Numbered from the stretch's first letter, positions 19,661 to 29,207 are shown. The stretch: DNA of 64,000 bases from Paludibaculum fermentans (GCF_015277775.1 NZ_CP063849.1:6711501-6775500), one strand, 5' to 3'. Notes: generated by a model from the sequence alone, not told the origin. Translations and numbers: made by a program.

Positions 19661-19666
19661 ATTGTA
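19661..19666 (-). promoter_or_regulatory. -10-like hexamer 6 nt before the Oar-like gene start
   Basis: TACAAT on the minus strand, then 6 nt, then GTG. Transcription from it would begin at or next to the start codon. No convincing -35 was found. Confidence 0.45.
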
Positions 19667-19718
19667 TGTGATCAAGGTACGCGGGTCCGAATCTGCGGCC
19701 CGCCCGCGTGAACCGTTT

Positions 19719-20906
19719 CTACTGCTGTTTCGGGGCCAGCATGGCCTTCAAAGTGAGCCAGGCGGACTCGTTGTACTCGGTCTTGAGCCGCTCCTGGGCT
19801 TCCGTGCGCAGATCGCCAGGCCGCGGACCCTGCTGCTTCAGGCTGCGGCCCAACAGCAGCGTGGCGGTGTCGTCTTCCGGCTTACGCTCCAGCGAAGCCC
19901 GAAAGGCGTTGGCCGCATCGTCAAAACGGCCTTTCCGCCATAAGGCGTAGCCCGCATTGAAGTGATAGTCGGGATCCGCCGGATCGATCTCGGCCGCTTT
20001 TAAGAAAGCCTGGTCGGCGTCAGGGTCATTGATGCGGAGAAGAGTTGCCCCCAGGTTGTTCCAAACCTCGGGCAGGGGCACCATTCCAGAGAGGTTGCGG
20101 AGGACGTCTGCAGCGCCCTTGAAGTCGCCTGTGTCGTAGCGGCTAAGTCCAAGAAAAAAGAGAGCTTCCCGGTAATGCAGATCGGTTGCGGAAACCTTAT
20201 GGAACCACTCGGCCGCGGTCCGGTAATTCTTCGACGCGAAGTTCAGCCGCCCCAATTGAAAGCACGGCTGGGAGTACGTCGGCTCCAGGCGCGCGGCATT
20301 CGTAAAAAGCTTGTGTTTCTGGTCGGTTGCGGTGGTAAGCAGGCCGCGGACGTAGCTTTCGAGTGCGTCGAGGCGGACGCGTGGACGGCTGCGCCGGAAC
20401 TCCTCTTCGTTGACCGTCACGCCGGGCGAGAGCGACTTCACCGCATACCATGCGATCTCTGTCTGCAGCGAGGAGAGGTTTTCCAGCGGTCCCGCCGCCT
20501 CTGAGGTTCCACGGCGCCGGACGCGGCGGACATCCAGGATGTGTGCCGTGATCTTGAGCATCCCCCTGGTGGCCGGGCCGGAAGCCGCGGGTTCCAAGTC
20601 AATCTCTCCGTACACCACCACACCCGCGTCGGTATTCACCGCAATTTCCATGACGCTGGCCGTCGTCAGCCGTGTGTACCGCCTGACGCTCATTTGGCGC
20701 AAAATCTCGTCGCGTGCTTCAGCGGACGCCACAACGAGGCCTTCCGAAGCTAGACTTTCTAGGATAGTTTCGGAAATACTATCGCCAATCCAGTCGACAC
20801 TTTTCGATTTGCTTACGTTGAAAAACGGGAGTATTAGAATTGTTTCTGCTGGAAGTGAAGGCGCCAGCAGTGCGGCGAGCAGCGGGAGACCGAACCAGCG
20901 AAACAC
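19719..20906 (-). CDS. Secreted TPR protein with FlgO/TolB-like N-terminal domain
   Basis: A 395-residue exported protein with a signal peptide (MFRWFGLPLLAALLAPSLPA). The N-terminal domain begins ILILPFFNVSKSKSVDWIGD and contains GDSISETILESLASEGL and DAGVVVYGEIDLE. This resembles the nucleotide-free FlgO/TolB-N/CsgG-like fold seen before TPR arrays. From about residue 205 to 375 there are about four to five TPR units (QPCFQLGRLNFASKNYRTA, VWNNLGATLLRINDPDAD, PDYHFNAGYALWRKGRFDDA). It probably acts as a periplasmic scaffold. The GTG start has TATACT 6 nt upstream and no Shine-Dalgarno. Confidence 0.72.
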   Translation of the reverse strand: MFRWFGLPLLAALLAPSLPAETILILPFFNVSKSKSVDWIGDSISETILESLASEGLVVASAEARDEILRQMSVRRYTRLTTASVMEIAVNTDAGVVVYGEIDLEPAASGPATRGMLKITAHILDVRRVRRRGTSEAAGPLENLSSLQTEIAWYAVKSLSPGVTVNEEEFRRSRPRVRLDALESYVRGLLTTATDQKHKLFTNAARLEPTYSQPCFQLGRLNFASKNYRTAAEWFHKVSATDLHYREALFFLGLSRYDTGDFKGAADVLRNLSGMVPLPEVWNNLGATLLRINDPDADQAFLKAAEIDPADPDYHFNAGYALWRKGRFDDAANAFRASLERKPEDDTATLLLGRSLKQQGPRPGDLRTEAQERLKTEYNESAWLTLKAMLAPKQQ

Positions 20907-20912
20907 GAGGGA

Positions 20913-20918
20913 AGTATA
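20913..20918 (-). promoter_or_regulatory. -10-like hexamer 6 nt before the TPR gene start
   Basis: TATACT on the minus strand, 6 nt before the GTG at 20906. It is close to the sigma-70 -10 consensus. Position suggests a leaderless transcript. Confidence 0.5.
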
Positions 20919-20944
20919 CCAGAGGGGGACTGCTAAGACGGCAA

Positions 20945-20980
20945 CGGCCGCCCCGGTCGAAACTGGACTCGGGGCGGCCG
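20945..20980. terminator. GC-rich hairpin between the small secreted gene and the TPR gene
   Basis: An 11-bp perfect inverted repeat (CGGCCGCCCCG / CGGGGCGGCCG) with a 14-nt loop. It lies 65 bp past the stop of the small secreted protein gene and 38 bp before the next gene. There is no U-run on the minus side. A terminator is the likely role, but a transcript-end or operator role is not excluded. Confidence 0.45.
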
Positions 20981-21045
20981 CACCATCGTTTTCAATGCTT
21001 GACTTCTAGCAACGAATTCCGTCTATTCTACTGATCAGACGAGGC

Positions 21046-21366
21046 TTAGTTGAAAACCAGCCGGGTAGTCGTACCACCCAGGCGGATCTCCTGAACCTTC
21101 ATCTTGCCATTATCGTCGGTGTAGCGGACTGAGGTGGCCGAGTACTTCGTATCGGAGGTCTCAACCTTCACGGTCGCTTCAACCTTGTCCTTGCCCTTGG
21201 CGATGGTGGCCTTGTCGTTGTCGACGGTCAACTTGTAGTCGCCTGCCTTCAATTCCTTACCGGCAACGGTGGAGGGCTGGAACAGGGTCACCTGATAGGT
21301 GGCGGCACTGGCACATACCAGCGCGATAGTAAGAAACAGAGCGAAAAACTTCACGGTCTTAGTCAT
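21046..21366 (-). CDS. Small secreted beta-rich protein of unknown function
   Basis: A 106-residue exported protein. The ATG at 21366 follows AGGAG by 8 nt, so I prefer it to an in-frame ATG at 21438. It has a signal peptide (MTKTVKFFALFLTIALVCASA). The rest is hydrophilic and probably all-beta, with phrases such as TYQVTLFQPSTVAGKELKAG and DYKLTVDNDKATIAKGKDKV. I recognise this as a type of small secreted protein common in Acidobacteriota but know no function. It has its own sigma-70-like promoter and a 7-bp inverted repeat upstream. Confidence 0.75.
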   Translation of the reverse strand: MTKTVKFFALFLTIALVCASAATYQVTLFQPSTVAGKELKAGDYKLTVDNDKATIAKGKDKVEATVKVETSDTKYSATSVRYTDDNGKMKVQEIRLGGTTTRLVFN

Positions 21367-21385
21367 CGTGGACTCTCCTGACTGA

Positions 21386-21416
21386 ATTATAGTCTCATAT
21401 GCAGGGCTTATGGCAA
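21386..21416 (-). promoter_or_regulatory. Sigma-70-like promoter of the small secreted protein gene
   Basis: Minus strand: TTGCCA (21411-21416), 19-bp spacer, perfect TATAAT (21386-21391). The expected start leaves a short leader that contains AGGAG. Confidence 0.65.
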
Positions 21417-21440
21417 CACTCCGCGAAAAAATTCCCAACT

Positions 21441-21460
21441 TTTAGGTGGTGTAACCTAAA
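21441..21460. promoter_or_regulatory. Inverted repeat upstream of the small secreted gene (possible operator)
   Basis: TTTAGGT, 6-nt spacer, ACCTAAA. It lies about 25 bp upstream of the -35 of the small secreted gene. It could be a regulator site; no regulator gene is adjacent. Confidence 0.35.
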
Positions 21461-21549
21461 CCTATTAGTTTTGAGCTTCGCAGACCGTCAGCGCCATTTC
21501 TCCTGCTCACACTAGCTAATACGTTCGAGGTCCGCTTTTGTTCCGACCT

Positions 21550-22473
21550 TTACTTCGGGGTACATGTAAACTCTCTAATCCAGGCGCATGAGCTCTCGAA
21601 AGCCGCCGGATCATCCCCGAAACAATCCAACCACCGCATGTCAGATTCCCGCCGGAACCACGTGAGCTGCCGCTTGGCATACTGCCGGGTGGCAATCGTG
21701 GTAAGTTCCACTGCCTGCTCCAGCGTGAGTGCCCCCTTCAGGTACTGCAGGCACTCCTTATATCCAATGGACTCGAACGCTTTGGCATCCGCGGGGACGC
21801 CTGCGCCGAGCAGATGACGGACCTCCTCCGCCAGGCCCCCATCGAACATCCCTCGTGAGCGCGCGGCAATCCGCTCGTGCAAAGCCTGCCGGGGCGGGTT
21901 CAGACCTATCTTCAGGACCCGGAATCCCTCTAGCTTCTGGCGCTCCGATTGGAAGACCTGGGACGCGGGGCGCCGGGCGAGCAAGCAAATCTCCAGCGCT
22001 CGCAGGGTCTTGTTACTGTCGTTCGGGTGGATCCGTTGGGCGCTGGCTGGGTCGAGCCGGGTCAGGATCCGGTGCAAACTGCCCTTTCGGGTCAATAATC
22101 GTTCCCGCAGGGTGTTGTCCCGGGAAGGCCCTTCGTTCAGCCCGTCGAGCAGAGCGCGGATGTAGAAACCGGTCCCTCCCGCCAGTATTGGCAACCGGCC
22201 GCGCGCCGCGATGCCGGCCAGCACCGGCTTCGCAAGCTTTACATAGTCGCCGGCGTTGAAGACGGCCCAGGGCTCCAGGAAGTCGAGCAGATGGTGGGGA
22301 ACGCTGTCCCGTTCGGCGGCGGGTGTCTTGGCTGTGCCGATGTCGAGGCCGCGATAGACCTGCAGTGAATCGCAGTTGACGATTTCGCCATCGAATCGCC
22401 CTGCGAGGGCCAAGGCCAGGTGGCTTTTGCCGGAGCCGGTAGGCCCGGCAACTACCACAAGAGGAGAGTCCAC
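21550..22473 (-). CDS. miaA: tRNA dimethylallyltransferase
   Basis: MiaA prenylates A37 of tRNAs that read UNN codons. The 307-residue product has the Walker A GPTGSGKS (10-17), NCDSLQVYRGLDIGTAK (33-49) with the catalytic Asp, GGTGFYIRALLDG near 99, and the C-terminal GYKECLQYL and RQYAKRQLTWFR. All the usual motifs are present. It has a GTG start, with AAGGA close by and a promoter whose -10 ends 6 nt before the GTG. A stand-alone gene with no hfq next to it. Confidence 0.95.
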   Translation of the reverse strand: MDSPLVVVAGPTGSGKSHLALALAGRFDGEIVNCDSLQVYRGLDIGTAKTPAAERDSVPHHLLDFLEPWAVFNAGDYVKLAKPVLAGIAARGRLPILAGGTGFYIRALLDGLNEGPSRDNTLRERLLTRKGSLHRILTRLDPASAQRIHPNDSNKTLRALEICLLARRPASQVFQSERQKLEGFRVLKIGLNPPRQALHERIAARSRGMFDGGLAEEVRHLLGAGVPADAKAFESIGYKECLQYLKGALTLEQAVELTTIATRQYAKRQLTWFRRESDMRWLDCFGDDPAAFESSCAWIREFTCTPK

Positions 22474-22479
22474 GTCCTT

Positions 22480-22508
22480 ATTCTATGGTGACGGCCAAGC
22501 TGAACCAA
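22480..22508 (-). promoter_or_regulatory. Promoter of miaA
   Basis: Minus strand: TTGGTT (22503-22508), 17-bp spacer, TAGAAT (22480-22485), then 6 nt to the GTG. This is the clearest complete case of the short -10-to-start spacing seen repeatedly in this window. Confidence 0.6.
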
Positions 22509-22564
22509 TCTAAGGACAGACGGCCGCTCCGGCAAACCCAGCGCAACCAGCCGGACCTATGAGG

Positions 22565-22594
22565 CATCGGATATAGTGTCACATCGGATATAGT
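22565..22594. repeat. 13-bp direct repeat, 17-bp period, upstream of the large TPR gene
   Basis: CATCGGATATAGT occurs at 22565-22577 and again at 22582-22594. It lies 83 bp upstream of the TPR gene ATG in a locally AT-rich patch. The second copy contains TATAGT, which could be a -10. Possibly a binding site for a regulator that reads direct repeats. Confidence 0.55.
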
Positions 22595-22676
22595 TGAGAA
22601 TGAAATATATCGCCGCTGGCGGTGTCGGCACATGGACCGGTCGGGAAGAGTGGCACTTTTCATGGAGAGGCACGGA

Positions 22677-24713
22677 ATGAACTACCCACGCGTGGCGAGG
22701 CTGGCAGGGGTGTTGCTGGCCGCTGTATCTGTTGTATCGGCGCAGCCACAGGCAACCGCGCCCAAGAATCCGAAAGCGTCGGCTTACTATCACGCGGCAC
22801 TGGGCCATCTCTATGCTGAGTTGGCCGCCCAATACGGCGGACGCGGCGAATACGTTAGCAAGGCGATCGATAACTATAAGCTGGCGATGCGCGAGGACCC
22901 GGAAACGGCTAGCCTGGCGCAGGATCTCTCGGACCTCTATCTGCAGTCGGGCCAGATCCGAACGGCCGTGACCGAATTCGAGGACTTCGTCAAGAAGAAT
23001 CCTGAGGACGTGAACGCCCGCCGCATTCTGGCGCGCCTCTACACGGCGCGCATCCGCGAAGGTCAGCAGACCCGGCCGAACGAAGAAATGATGAAGGCCG
23101 CCATCGAGCAGTATGAGAAGATCGGCGAAAAAGCACCCAGGGATGTCGACAACTGGCTGATGCTGGGCCGGCTCCACAAGTTGGCGCAGAATTCTTCGGC
23201 TTCCGAGAAAGCCTATAAGAAGGCGCTGGCCATCGATGCCGAGAACGAAGACGCGCTCACTGGCCTGGCGATGGTCTATTCGGATCTCGGCGACACTGTC
23301 AGCGCCAGCCAGGTGCTGCGGAAAGTGGCCGACAAGAATCCGAGCCTGCGCACGCTGACGGCGCTTGCCGCGGCCTATGAGCAGTTGAAGGACTATAAGC
23401 TCGCTGCCGAAACCTATCGTCGTGCCGTCGACATGAATAAGGAAAACCCCGACCTGCGGCGCGCCTACGGCGAGGCTTTGTTCAAAGGCGAGGATTACGA
23501 CACGGCCAAAGGCGTCTTCGAGGACCTCTCCAAGGAAGACTCCAGCGACCTGCTTTCCGTGCTGCGCCTGTCGCAGATCTACCGCCAGAAGCGCGATTTC
23601 GCCAAGGCCGACGAGTACTCCCAGAAGGCCAAGAAGCTGGATCCCAACAATCTGGAGATCCAATACAACGAGGTAAGCCTGTTGGAGGCGCAGGGCAAGA
23701 CGCCGGAGGCGATCGCCCGCCTCAAAGAGATTCTCGATGCGATGCCGAAGAAGACCGATTCCGTCGGCGAGCGCGGCAACCGCGTCATTCTCCTCGAGAA
23801 ACTCGGCCTGCTTTACCGCATCACCGAGCAGACGCCCAATGCCGTGGCGACCTTCCGTGAGATCGCCGAACTGGAGCCGGAATCCGCCTCCCGGGCCCAG
23901 GCGCAGATTATCGATGCCTACCGCGCCGGCAAAGACTTTGCCTCAGCCGAAAAAGAGGCCAAACTGGCTTCGCAGAAGTATCCCAACGACCGTCTGATCA
24001 AGTCCGTGGTCTCCAGCCTGCAGACGGACTTGGGGCATTTCAAGGAGGCTGAAGCCACCTTGAAGTCGCTGATGGACGGCAAGTCGGACCGTGAAACGTG
24101 GCTGTCCCTCTCCCAGGTCTACGAAAAGTCGAAGAACTATTCGGAGATGGCCAAAGCGATCGACACGGCCGAGAAGCTCTCCACAACCGACGACGAGAAG
24201 GAGAACGTTCACTTCCTGCGTGGCGCGATGTACGAACGGCAGAAGAAGTTCGACCTGGCGGAAGAGGAGTTCCGCAAGTCGCTGAAGGTGAATCCGGAAA
24301 GCGCTGCCGCCCTGAACTACCTGGGTTACATGCTGGCCGATCGCAACGTGCGGCTGCCCGAAGCCCTGGAACTGATCAAGAAGGCTGTGGACCTCGAGCC
24401 GAACAATGGTGCCTACATGGATAGCCTGGGCTGGGTCTACTTCCGGATGAACCGCCTGGATGAGGCCGTGGCGCAGCTTCGTGGAGCGTTGGAACGCGGC
24501 AGCCGCGACCCAACCGTGCACGACCATCTTGGCGACGTCTACAGCGGCCTGAACAAGTGGAAGGATGCGCTCGCCCAGTGGGAACTCGCGCTCCGCGAAT
24601 GGCACTCAAATGCCCCCAGCGACGTCGACACCACCGAAGTAGCCAAGATCCAGAAGAAAGTGGAAGGCGCCAAGGTGCGCCTGGCCAAAGAAAACGGCCC
24701 GAACAAGAACTAA
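22677..24713 (+). CDS. Large secreted TPR-repeat protein
   Basis: A 678-residue exported protein. The ATG at 22677 has GGAGAGG upstream and begins a signal peptide (MNYPRVARLAGVLLAAVSVVSA); ATGs at 22632 and 22662 are alternatives. The body is made of TPR units from about residue 35 to 650, for example YYHAALGHLYAELAAQYG, NWLMLGRLHKLAQNSSAS and AALNYLGYMLADRNVRLPEA. The last block (LGYMLADR...GWVYFRMNRLDEAV) is typical of bacterial TPR proteins of the BTAD/PilF-like class. It probably acts as a periplasmic scaffold. Its stop overlaps that of the convergent kinase by a few bases. Confidence 0.85.
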   Translation: MNYPRVARLAGVLLAAVSVVSAQPQATAPKNPKASAYYHAALGHLYAELAAQYGGRGEYVSKAIDNYKLAMREDPETASLAQDLSDLYLQSGQIRTAVTEFEDFVKKNPEDVNARRILARLYTARIREGQQTRPNEEMMKAAIEQYEKIGEKAPRDVDNWLMLGRLHKLAQNSSASEKAYKKALAIDAENEDALTGLAMVYSDLGDTVSASQVLRKVADKNPSLRTLTALAAAYEQLKDYKLAAETYRRAVDMNKENPDLRRAYGEALFKGEDYDTAKGVFEDLSKEDSSDLLSVLRLSQIYRQKRDFAKADEYSQKAKKLDPNNLEIQYNEVSLLEAQGKTPEAIARLKEILDAMPKKTDSVGERGNRVILLEKLGLLYRITEQTPNAVATFREIAELEPESASRAQAQIIDAYRAGKDFASAEKEAKLASQKYPNDRLIKSVVSSLQTDLGHFKEAEATLKSLMDGKSDRETWLSLSQVYEKSKNYSEMAKAIDTAEKLSTTDDEKENVHFLRGAMYERQKKFDLAEEEFRKSLKVNPESAAALNYLGYMLADRNVRLPEALELIKKAVDLEPNNGAYMDSLGWVYFRMNRLDEAVAQLRGALERGSRDPTVHDHLGDVYSGLNKWKDALAQWELALREWHSNAPSDVDTTEVAKIQKKVEGAKVRLAKENGPNKN

Positions 24714-26119
24714 GCGCTCAGACCGGTATGAAGAGGCAGGTGAATGCGGAAGCGCGTTCCCTGCCTTTTCTCATTCTCGGGCAGGGGGCTTTCCACCGTG
24801 ATGTCTCCGCCGTGTTCCCTCACCATGCGGCGGAAGCCGAACATGCCCCAGTTTCCGGTGGCGATGCGGTCGCCCGTCACCTGGAAACCGGGGTCAAAGA
24901 GGGAGGTCATCTGGTCATCCCGCAAGGGGAGGCCGTCGTGGTCGATGATCACATTGACGCCGCCGGGTGACGTTGTGCTGGAGGCATGGATCAGGCCGTT
25001 GCTCTCGCCCAGGGCTCGAACCGCGTGGGTGATGACGCCATGAAAAACCGAACTGAGCTGCGACGGCCGGCAAGCCAGTTTCGGCAGTACGGCAAACTGG
25101 GTCTCGATGGTGATGCGGCTGGGCAGGTTTGCGCGGGTGAGGGCTACGGCGTCCTCCACGAGTTGATTCAGATCGACTTCCTGGACCTCCGCCTGGTCAA
25201 GGTTTGAGAACCGCTGCATGCGGTTGACAATCCGGCTGAGGCGGTCGATGGACTCCTGTGCGGCCTTTCGCAGGTCCGACTGCAGCCTCACCAGCCGGCA
25301 ATGGTCCTCCGGCGGCGCCGTTGCCTGGCGGGCCGTCAGTAGCAGCAGAGTGTCGACGGAGCTTTTCAGTGCCCCCAGCGGGTTGTTCATCTCGTGGCTG
25401 AGCGCGGCCGCGATCTTGGCGATCGTGATGGATTGCTCCGCCATGACGGCGCGGGTTTGGGCCTCGCGAAGCTCCTCCGCCGCCTGCAGGCTGCGTTCAT
25501 AGGAGACATAGCTGAGATATCGTTGCCGGTAGAGCAGGCCCGAGAGTCCGGCTGCCAGCACTGAGAGCATCATGATGAAAAGCAGATTGGTCCGCAGCGG
25601 CCCGCTGCCCAGGTAGAGCGTCCGATGAATGAAGCTGGTCTCCACCGTGTAGATCACGCACATGGCGAGACCCATGGCAAAGGATTGGGCCGGCCGTAGC
25701 GGATAGGCTGCTACGCTGACGAGTAGGACGAGCGTGACGAGACTAGGGATGAAATCCTCATAGCTGGGCGCCACTCCGGTGATCAACAACGAGAATAGAA
25801 TCAGCGTGGATGCCGTGACAAGAGAGCTGCAAACCGCAATGGTGCGCGCCCGCCGGGCCGCATTCGGCCAGGAGGCGAACAGGAAGTTGAGCGAGCCAAG
25901 CGCGAACATGACGGCCGCTTCGATCAGGCGTAGCCGCAGCGTCTCCGGTTCGGGTTGGACAAAGAACCGGCCGACAGTGAGAAACAGGGTTGTGCCGATG
26001 GTGACCCCGCCCGCCACCTGCAGCCCAGTAGCGCCCAGGCGCTGGATTTGCCGCCTGAAGCCGTCATCGGCCTCGGCGGCACCGGGAAAGAGATAGGCTT
26101 GCCAGCGTCGAAGCCACAT
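24710..26119 (-). CDS. Membrane histidine kinase with degraded ATPase domain
   Basis: A 469-residue sensor kinase. About six membrane helices lie between residues 35 and 195. A short coiled linker follows, then a HisKA-type helix with SHEMNNPLG (phospho-acceptor His242). The ATPase domain is eroded. The N-box reads GVITHAVRAL where an Asn-containing NLLxNA is expected, and the G2 box reads GNWGMFGF instead of GxGLGL, although DHDGLPL resembles the G1 box. It may not autophosphorylate well and may act as a sensor or phosphatase. TAATGT lies 6 nt before the ATG. It is divergent from the TLC-HEAT fusion gene. Confidence 0.82.
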   Translation of the reverse strand: MWLRRWQAYLFPGAAEADDGFRRQIQRLGATGLQVAGGVTIGTTLFLTVGRFFVQPEPETLRLRLIEAAVMFALGSLNFLFASWPNAARRARTIAVCSSLVTASTLILFSLLITGVAPSYEDFIPSLVTLVLLVSVAAYPLRPAQSFAMGLAMCVIYTVETSFIHRTLYLGSGPLRTNLLFIMMLSVLAAGLSGLLYRQRYLSYVSYERSLQAAEELREAQTRAVMAEQSITIAKIAAALSHEMNNPLGALKSSVDTLLLLTARQATAPPEDHCRLVRLQSDLRKAAQESIDRLSRIVNRMQRFSNLDQAEVQEVDLNQLVEDAVALTRANLPSRITIETQFAVLPKLACRPSQLSSVFHGVITHAVRALGESNGLIHASSTTSPGGVNVIIDHDGLPLRDDQMTSLFDPGFQVTGDRIATGNWGMFGFRRMVREHGGDITVESPLPENEKRQGTRFRIHLPLHTGLSA

Positions 26120-26211
26120 AGGAATACATTAGCGCGGGTGCGCCGGGTTTCGTCCCATCGGCTGGCGGAGCAGCCTATGCTAAACTCACATTTTCTCACG
26201 AGGTCCGCACC

Positions 26212-29205
26212 TTGCTGAAGCGCCTCCAGGCACGACTTAGCCGAGCGATCGATGTGCGGCCAGGTGAATACGCACGCACCGCACTGATGTTCCTGTACCT
26301 GATGTGTGTACTGCTGGCGTACTACATCCTCAAGCCATCGTCCCGCGCGCTCTTCCTCACGCGATTCACCACCGACCATCTGCCCTATCTCTACATGGTT
26401 ATGGCCGTAAGTGGTGGAATTCTCGCCTACTTCTACTCCCGTATCGCCGTAAAGTGGTCTCTGAACGCGGCTGTCAATGCCTCCATCGTTTTCGTCGTGC
26501 TCTGCCTGCTGGAACTCTGGCAACTGCTGGATACCGGCCAGAGCTGGGTCTACTACGTCTTCAACGTCTGGGTCAGCCTGTTCAGCCTTGTCCTGGTTTC
26601 GCAAGGTTGGCTGGTCGCCAGCCAGGTTTTCGACGCGCGGGAGGCGAAGCGGGTCTACGGAATACTCGCCGGGGGCGCCGTGTTGGGCGCGGCGATCGGC
26701 GGTTCACTGACGGCGCAATTCGCCGCGGCGGTCGGAACACGGAATCTTTTGATGGTAAGTGCGGCCTTTGTTGTGCTGGCTTACGTATTCTACCGGCTGC
26801 TGTTGTTGCAGCCCGGTGTCAATCTCGAGAGAGCACGCGGCGCCTCGCGGGAGGAAATCGAGTTTTCGGTCCGGGACATCGGCCAGGCTGTCCTGCAACG
26901 CCGCCACCTGCAGGTGATCGTCGCGATCCTCACTGTCACTTACGTCGTGGATACGCTGGTCGAATTCCAGTTCAATTCCATGGCCGTGCGCGGCCGCAGC
27001 GGTGACCAGTTGACCGCTTTTCTGGGCGGCTTCTACGGCCTGTACCTGAATCTCGCCACCTTCTTCCTGCAGATCTTCCTCACCTCGTGGATCGTCAATC
27101 GCTTTGGCGTGGGCGGAACCCTGCTGGCCATGCCCATCGGCATCGGCTGCGCCTCTGGAGCGATGCTGTTCTCTCCCGGCGTCTGGGCCGCCGGCGCCGC
27201 CCGGCTGATCGAGGCCTCTACCCGCTATTCCCTGAATCGCACGGGCATGGAACTGCTATACCTGCCCCTGCCGGATGATCTCAAGCAGCGGACCAAGGCC
27301 TTCGTCGACGTCTTTGTGGATCGCATGGCCCGCGGCCTGGGCGCCCTGGTGATCCTTGGGCTGGGCGCACTCTTTACGGACAGCCTGACGGCCGTCACGG
27401 TCGCCGTGCTCGTGCTCTGCTGCGTGTGGGTCGCTCTGTCGCTCTACGCCCGCCGCGAATACATCGCCACGGTGCGCGGCCGTCTGGAATCACGCCGTCT
27501 CGATCTGGAAAGCATGCGCATCCCTTACCAGGATGCCGGCCTGTTGCGGCTGCTGGAAGAGACGGCCCGCAAGCAAAGCCCCCGGCAGGCGGTCTACGCG
27601 CTTGCGATGCTGGACGAGGTGCCGGACTATCCCTTGGAGCCCTTCGCCGTGCGCATGGTCCACCAGGCGCCGAGCGAAGTCCGCGCCAAGATCTTCGAAA
27701 TCGCGGCGCTTCGAGGCTGGCATTCGCTGCTCAGCGAAGCCCGCGCGGAGATCGAACAGCCCGGCAGTGTGGCCCTGAAATCCGCAGTCCGTTACGCCTG
27801 CAGCGTCAACGGCCGCGAGGACGAGCTGTTAGTCCGCATGTTGGATTCCAAGGATCCGAAGCTGGTGGAGGCGGCGGTGGAATCGTCCACCAGCACCCCG
27901 CTCTCGTGGGTCAAAAGCGCGCTGGAATCCTCCGATCCGGCCCGGCGCCGGCTGGGCGCCCTCGCCCTGCGAGCCCATCCCAAGTACGCCTTGGCGGAAC
28001 TGCCGCGGATGTTGGCCGACGGCGACAGCCGCGTTCGTGGCGCGGCGGCCGACACGCTGGTGGGCCTGGGTGAGGATGTCGCCCCGGTGCTCGCGCCGAT
28101 TGTTGCCGATGAGGCAGCCCTATCCCGGTTACGTCTGCGCGCCTTGCGCGTCCTGACGCGGACCCAGACACAAGCGGCATTGGATTCCCTGATGGGCCTG
28201 CTCAGTGTGGAGGATCTGGTGGTGCGCAGCGGAGTGGTCCGCGCGTTGACCACGCTGCGCGACCGCTCACCGCAATTGCGGTTTGGCGGACAGCCGGTGG
28301 AAGAGCAGATCCAACTGGAGGCGCGCAGCTACTACGCCATGCACGCCGCGCTGGGAGCACTGCGTCAAAGCGGACGCAAAGCGCCGGCCCTCGCGTTGCT
28401 GATGCGCACCCTGGAAGAGCGAATGGGCCGCACCGTGGAGCGGCTGTTCCGGCTGTTGGGCCTGCGCTATCCGCCCAAGGATATCGATGCCGCGTTCCGG
28501 GCCTACCAGCGGAATAAGCAGGAAGAGCTGTCCAACGCCATCGACTTTCTGGACAACATCCTCGATCACGAGTTGAAGCGCCTGGTGCTGCCCTTGCTCG
28601 ACGAGGATGGCACCGACGACCAGGCCCTGCTGCTGTTCGGGATCGACCGGCCTACCGCCGGCGACGCGTTGGGGCGGATGATAGATGAAGGGGATCCGTG
28701 GCTGATGGGCTGTGCCTTGGCCGCGGCTCGTGATCTGGGTCTGAACTCGGGTGTCTTGGGGAGGCCGGAAACGATGCGCCAATTGAACATCGTCGAGCGC
28801 GTGATCGCATTGGAAGGCGTGGACCTGATGAAAGGGTTGACGCCGGACCAGTTGTCCCGAGTCGCCGCCATCGCCACGCAGGATTCCGCCCAGCCCGGAC
28901 GCGACATCCTCACTCCGCAAAGCCCGCTCGATGCGATGTACATCATCCTGGACGGCAGCGTCGCCCTGCTGCAGGATGGCGAGCAGTTGGAAGTGGTTCA
29001 CCAGAACGAAGTGCTGGGGAGTTGGGCGCTTTTGGACAATTCGCCGTTACCGGTGACGGCGAGGGCACTGGAAGACACGGTTCTGCTGAGAATCTCGCGA
29101 GACGATTTCTTTGACCTGCTGTCGGACAACATGGAGATCGCTTCCGCGATCCTGTCGACGCTGGTCAAGCGTTTCCGCGCCCTGCTCAGCGGGGAGGTGA
29201 AACAG
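26212..29205 (+). CDS. TLC (ADP/ATP translocase-type) transporter fused to HEAT repeats and a cNMP-binding-like domain
   Basis: About 998 residues in three parts. Residues 20-425 form about 12 membrane helices of the Npt/TLC nucleotide-transporter type (ILKPSSRALFLTRF, SRIAVKWSLNAAVNAS, STRYSLNRTGMELLYLPLP). Residues about 450-770 are HEAT-like alpha repeats (ALRAHPKYALAELPRMLAD, GDSRVRGAAADTLVGLGED). Residues about 858-990 form a cNMP/CRP-like beta-roll (LDAMYIILDGSVALLQDG, VLGSWALLDNSPLPVTARAL). The phosphate-binding Glu and Arg of cAMP sites are not evident. The start is a TTG with GAGG 8 nt upstream. A kinase starts at the stop codon, so transport and signalling are probably linked. The substrate is not proven to be a nucleotide. 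Confidence 0.8.
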
Positions 29206-29207
29206 TG

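Noticed and set aside
22557-23663. Open frame of 368 codons opposite the large TPR gene
   Set aside because: Antisense to TPR repeats; no start signal and no recognisable motif.
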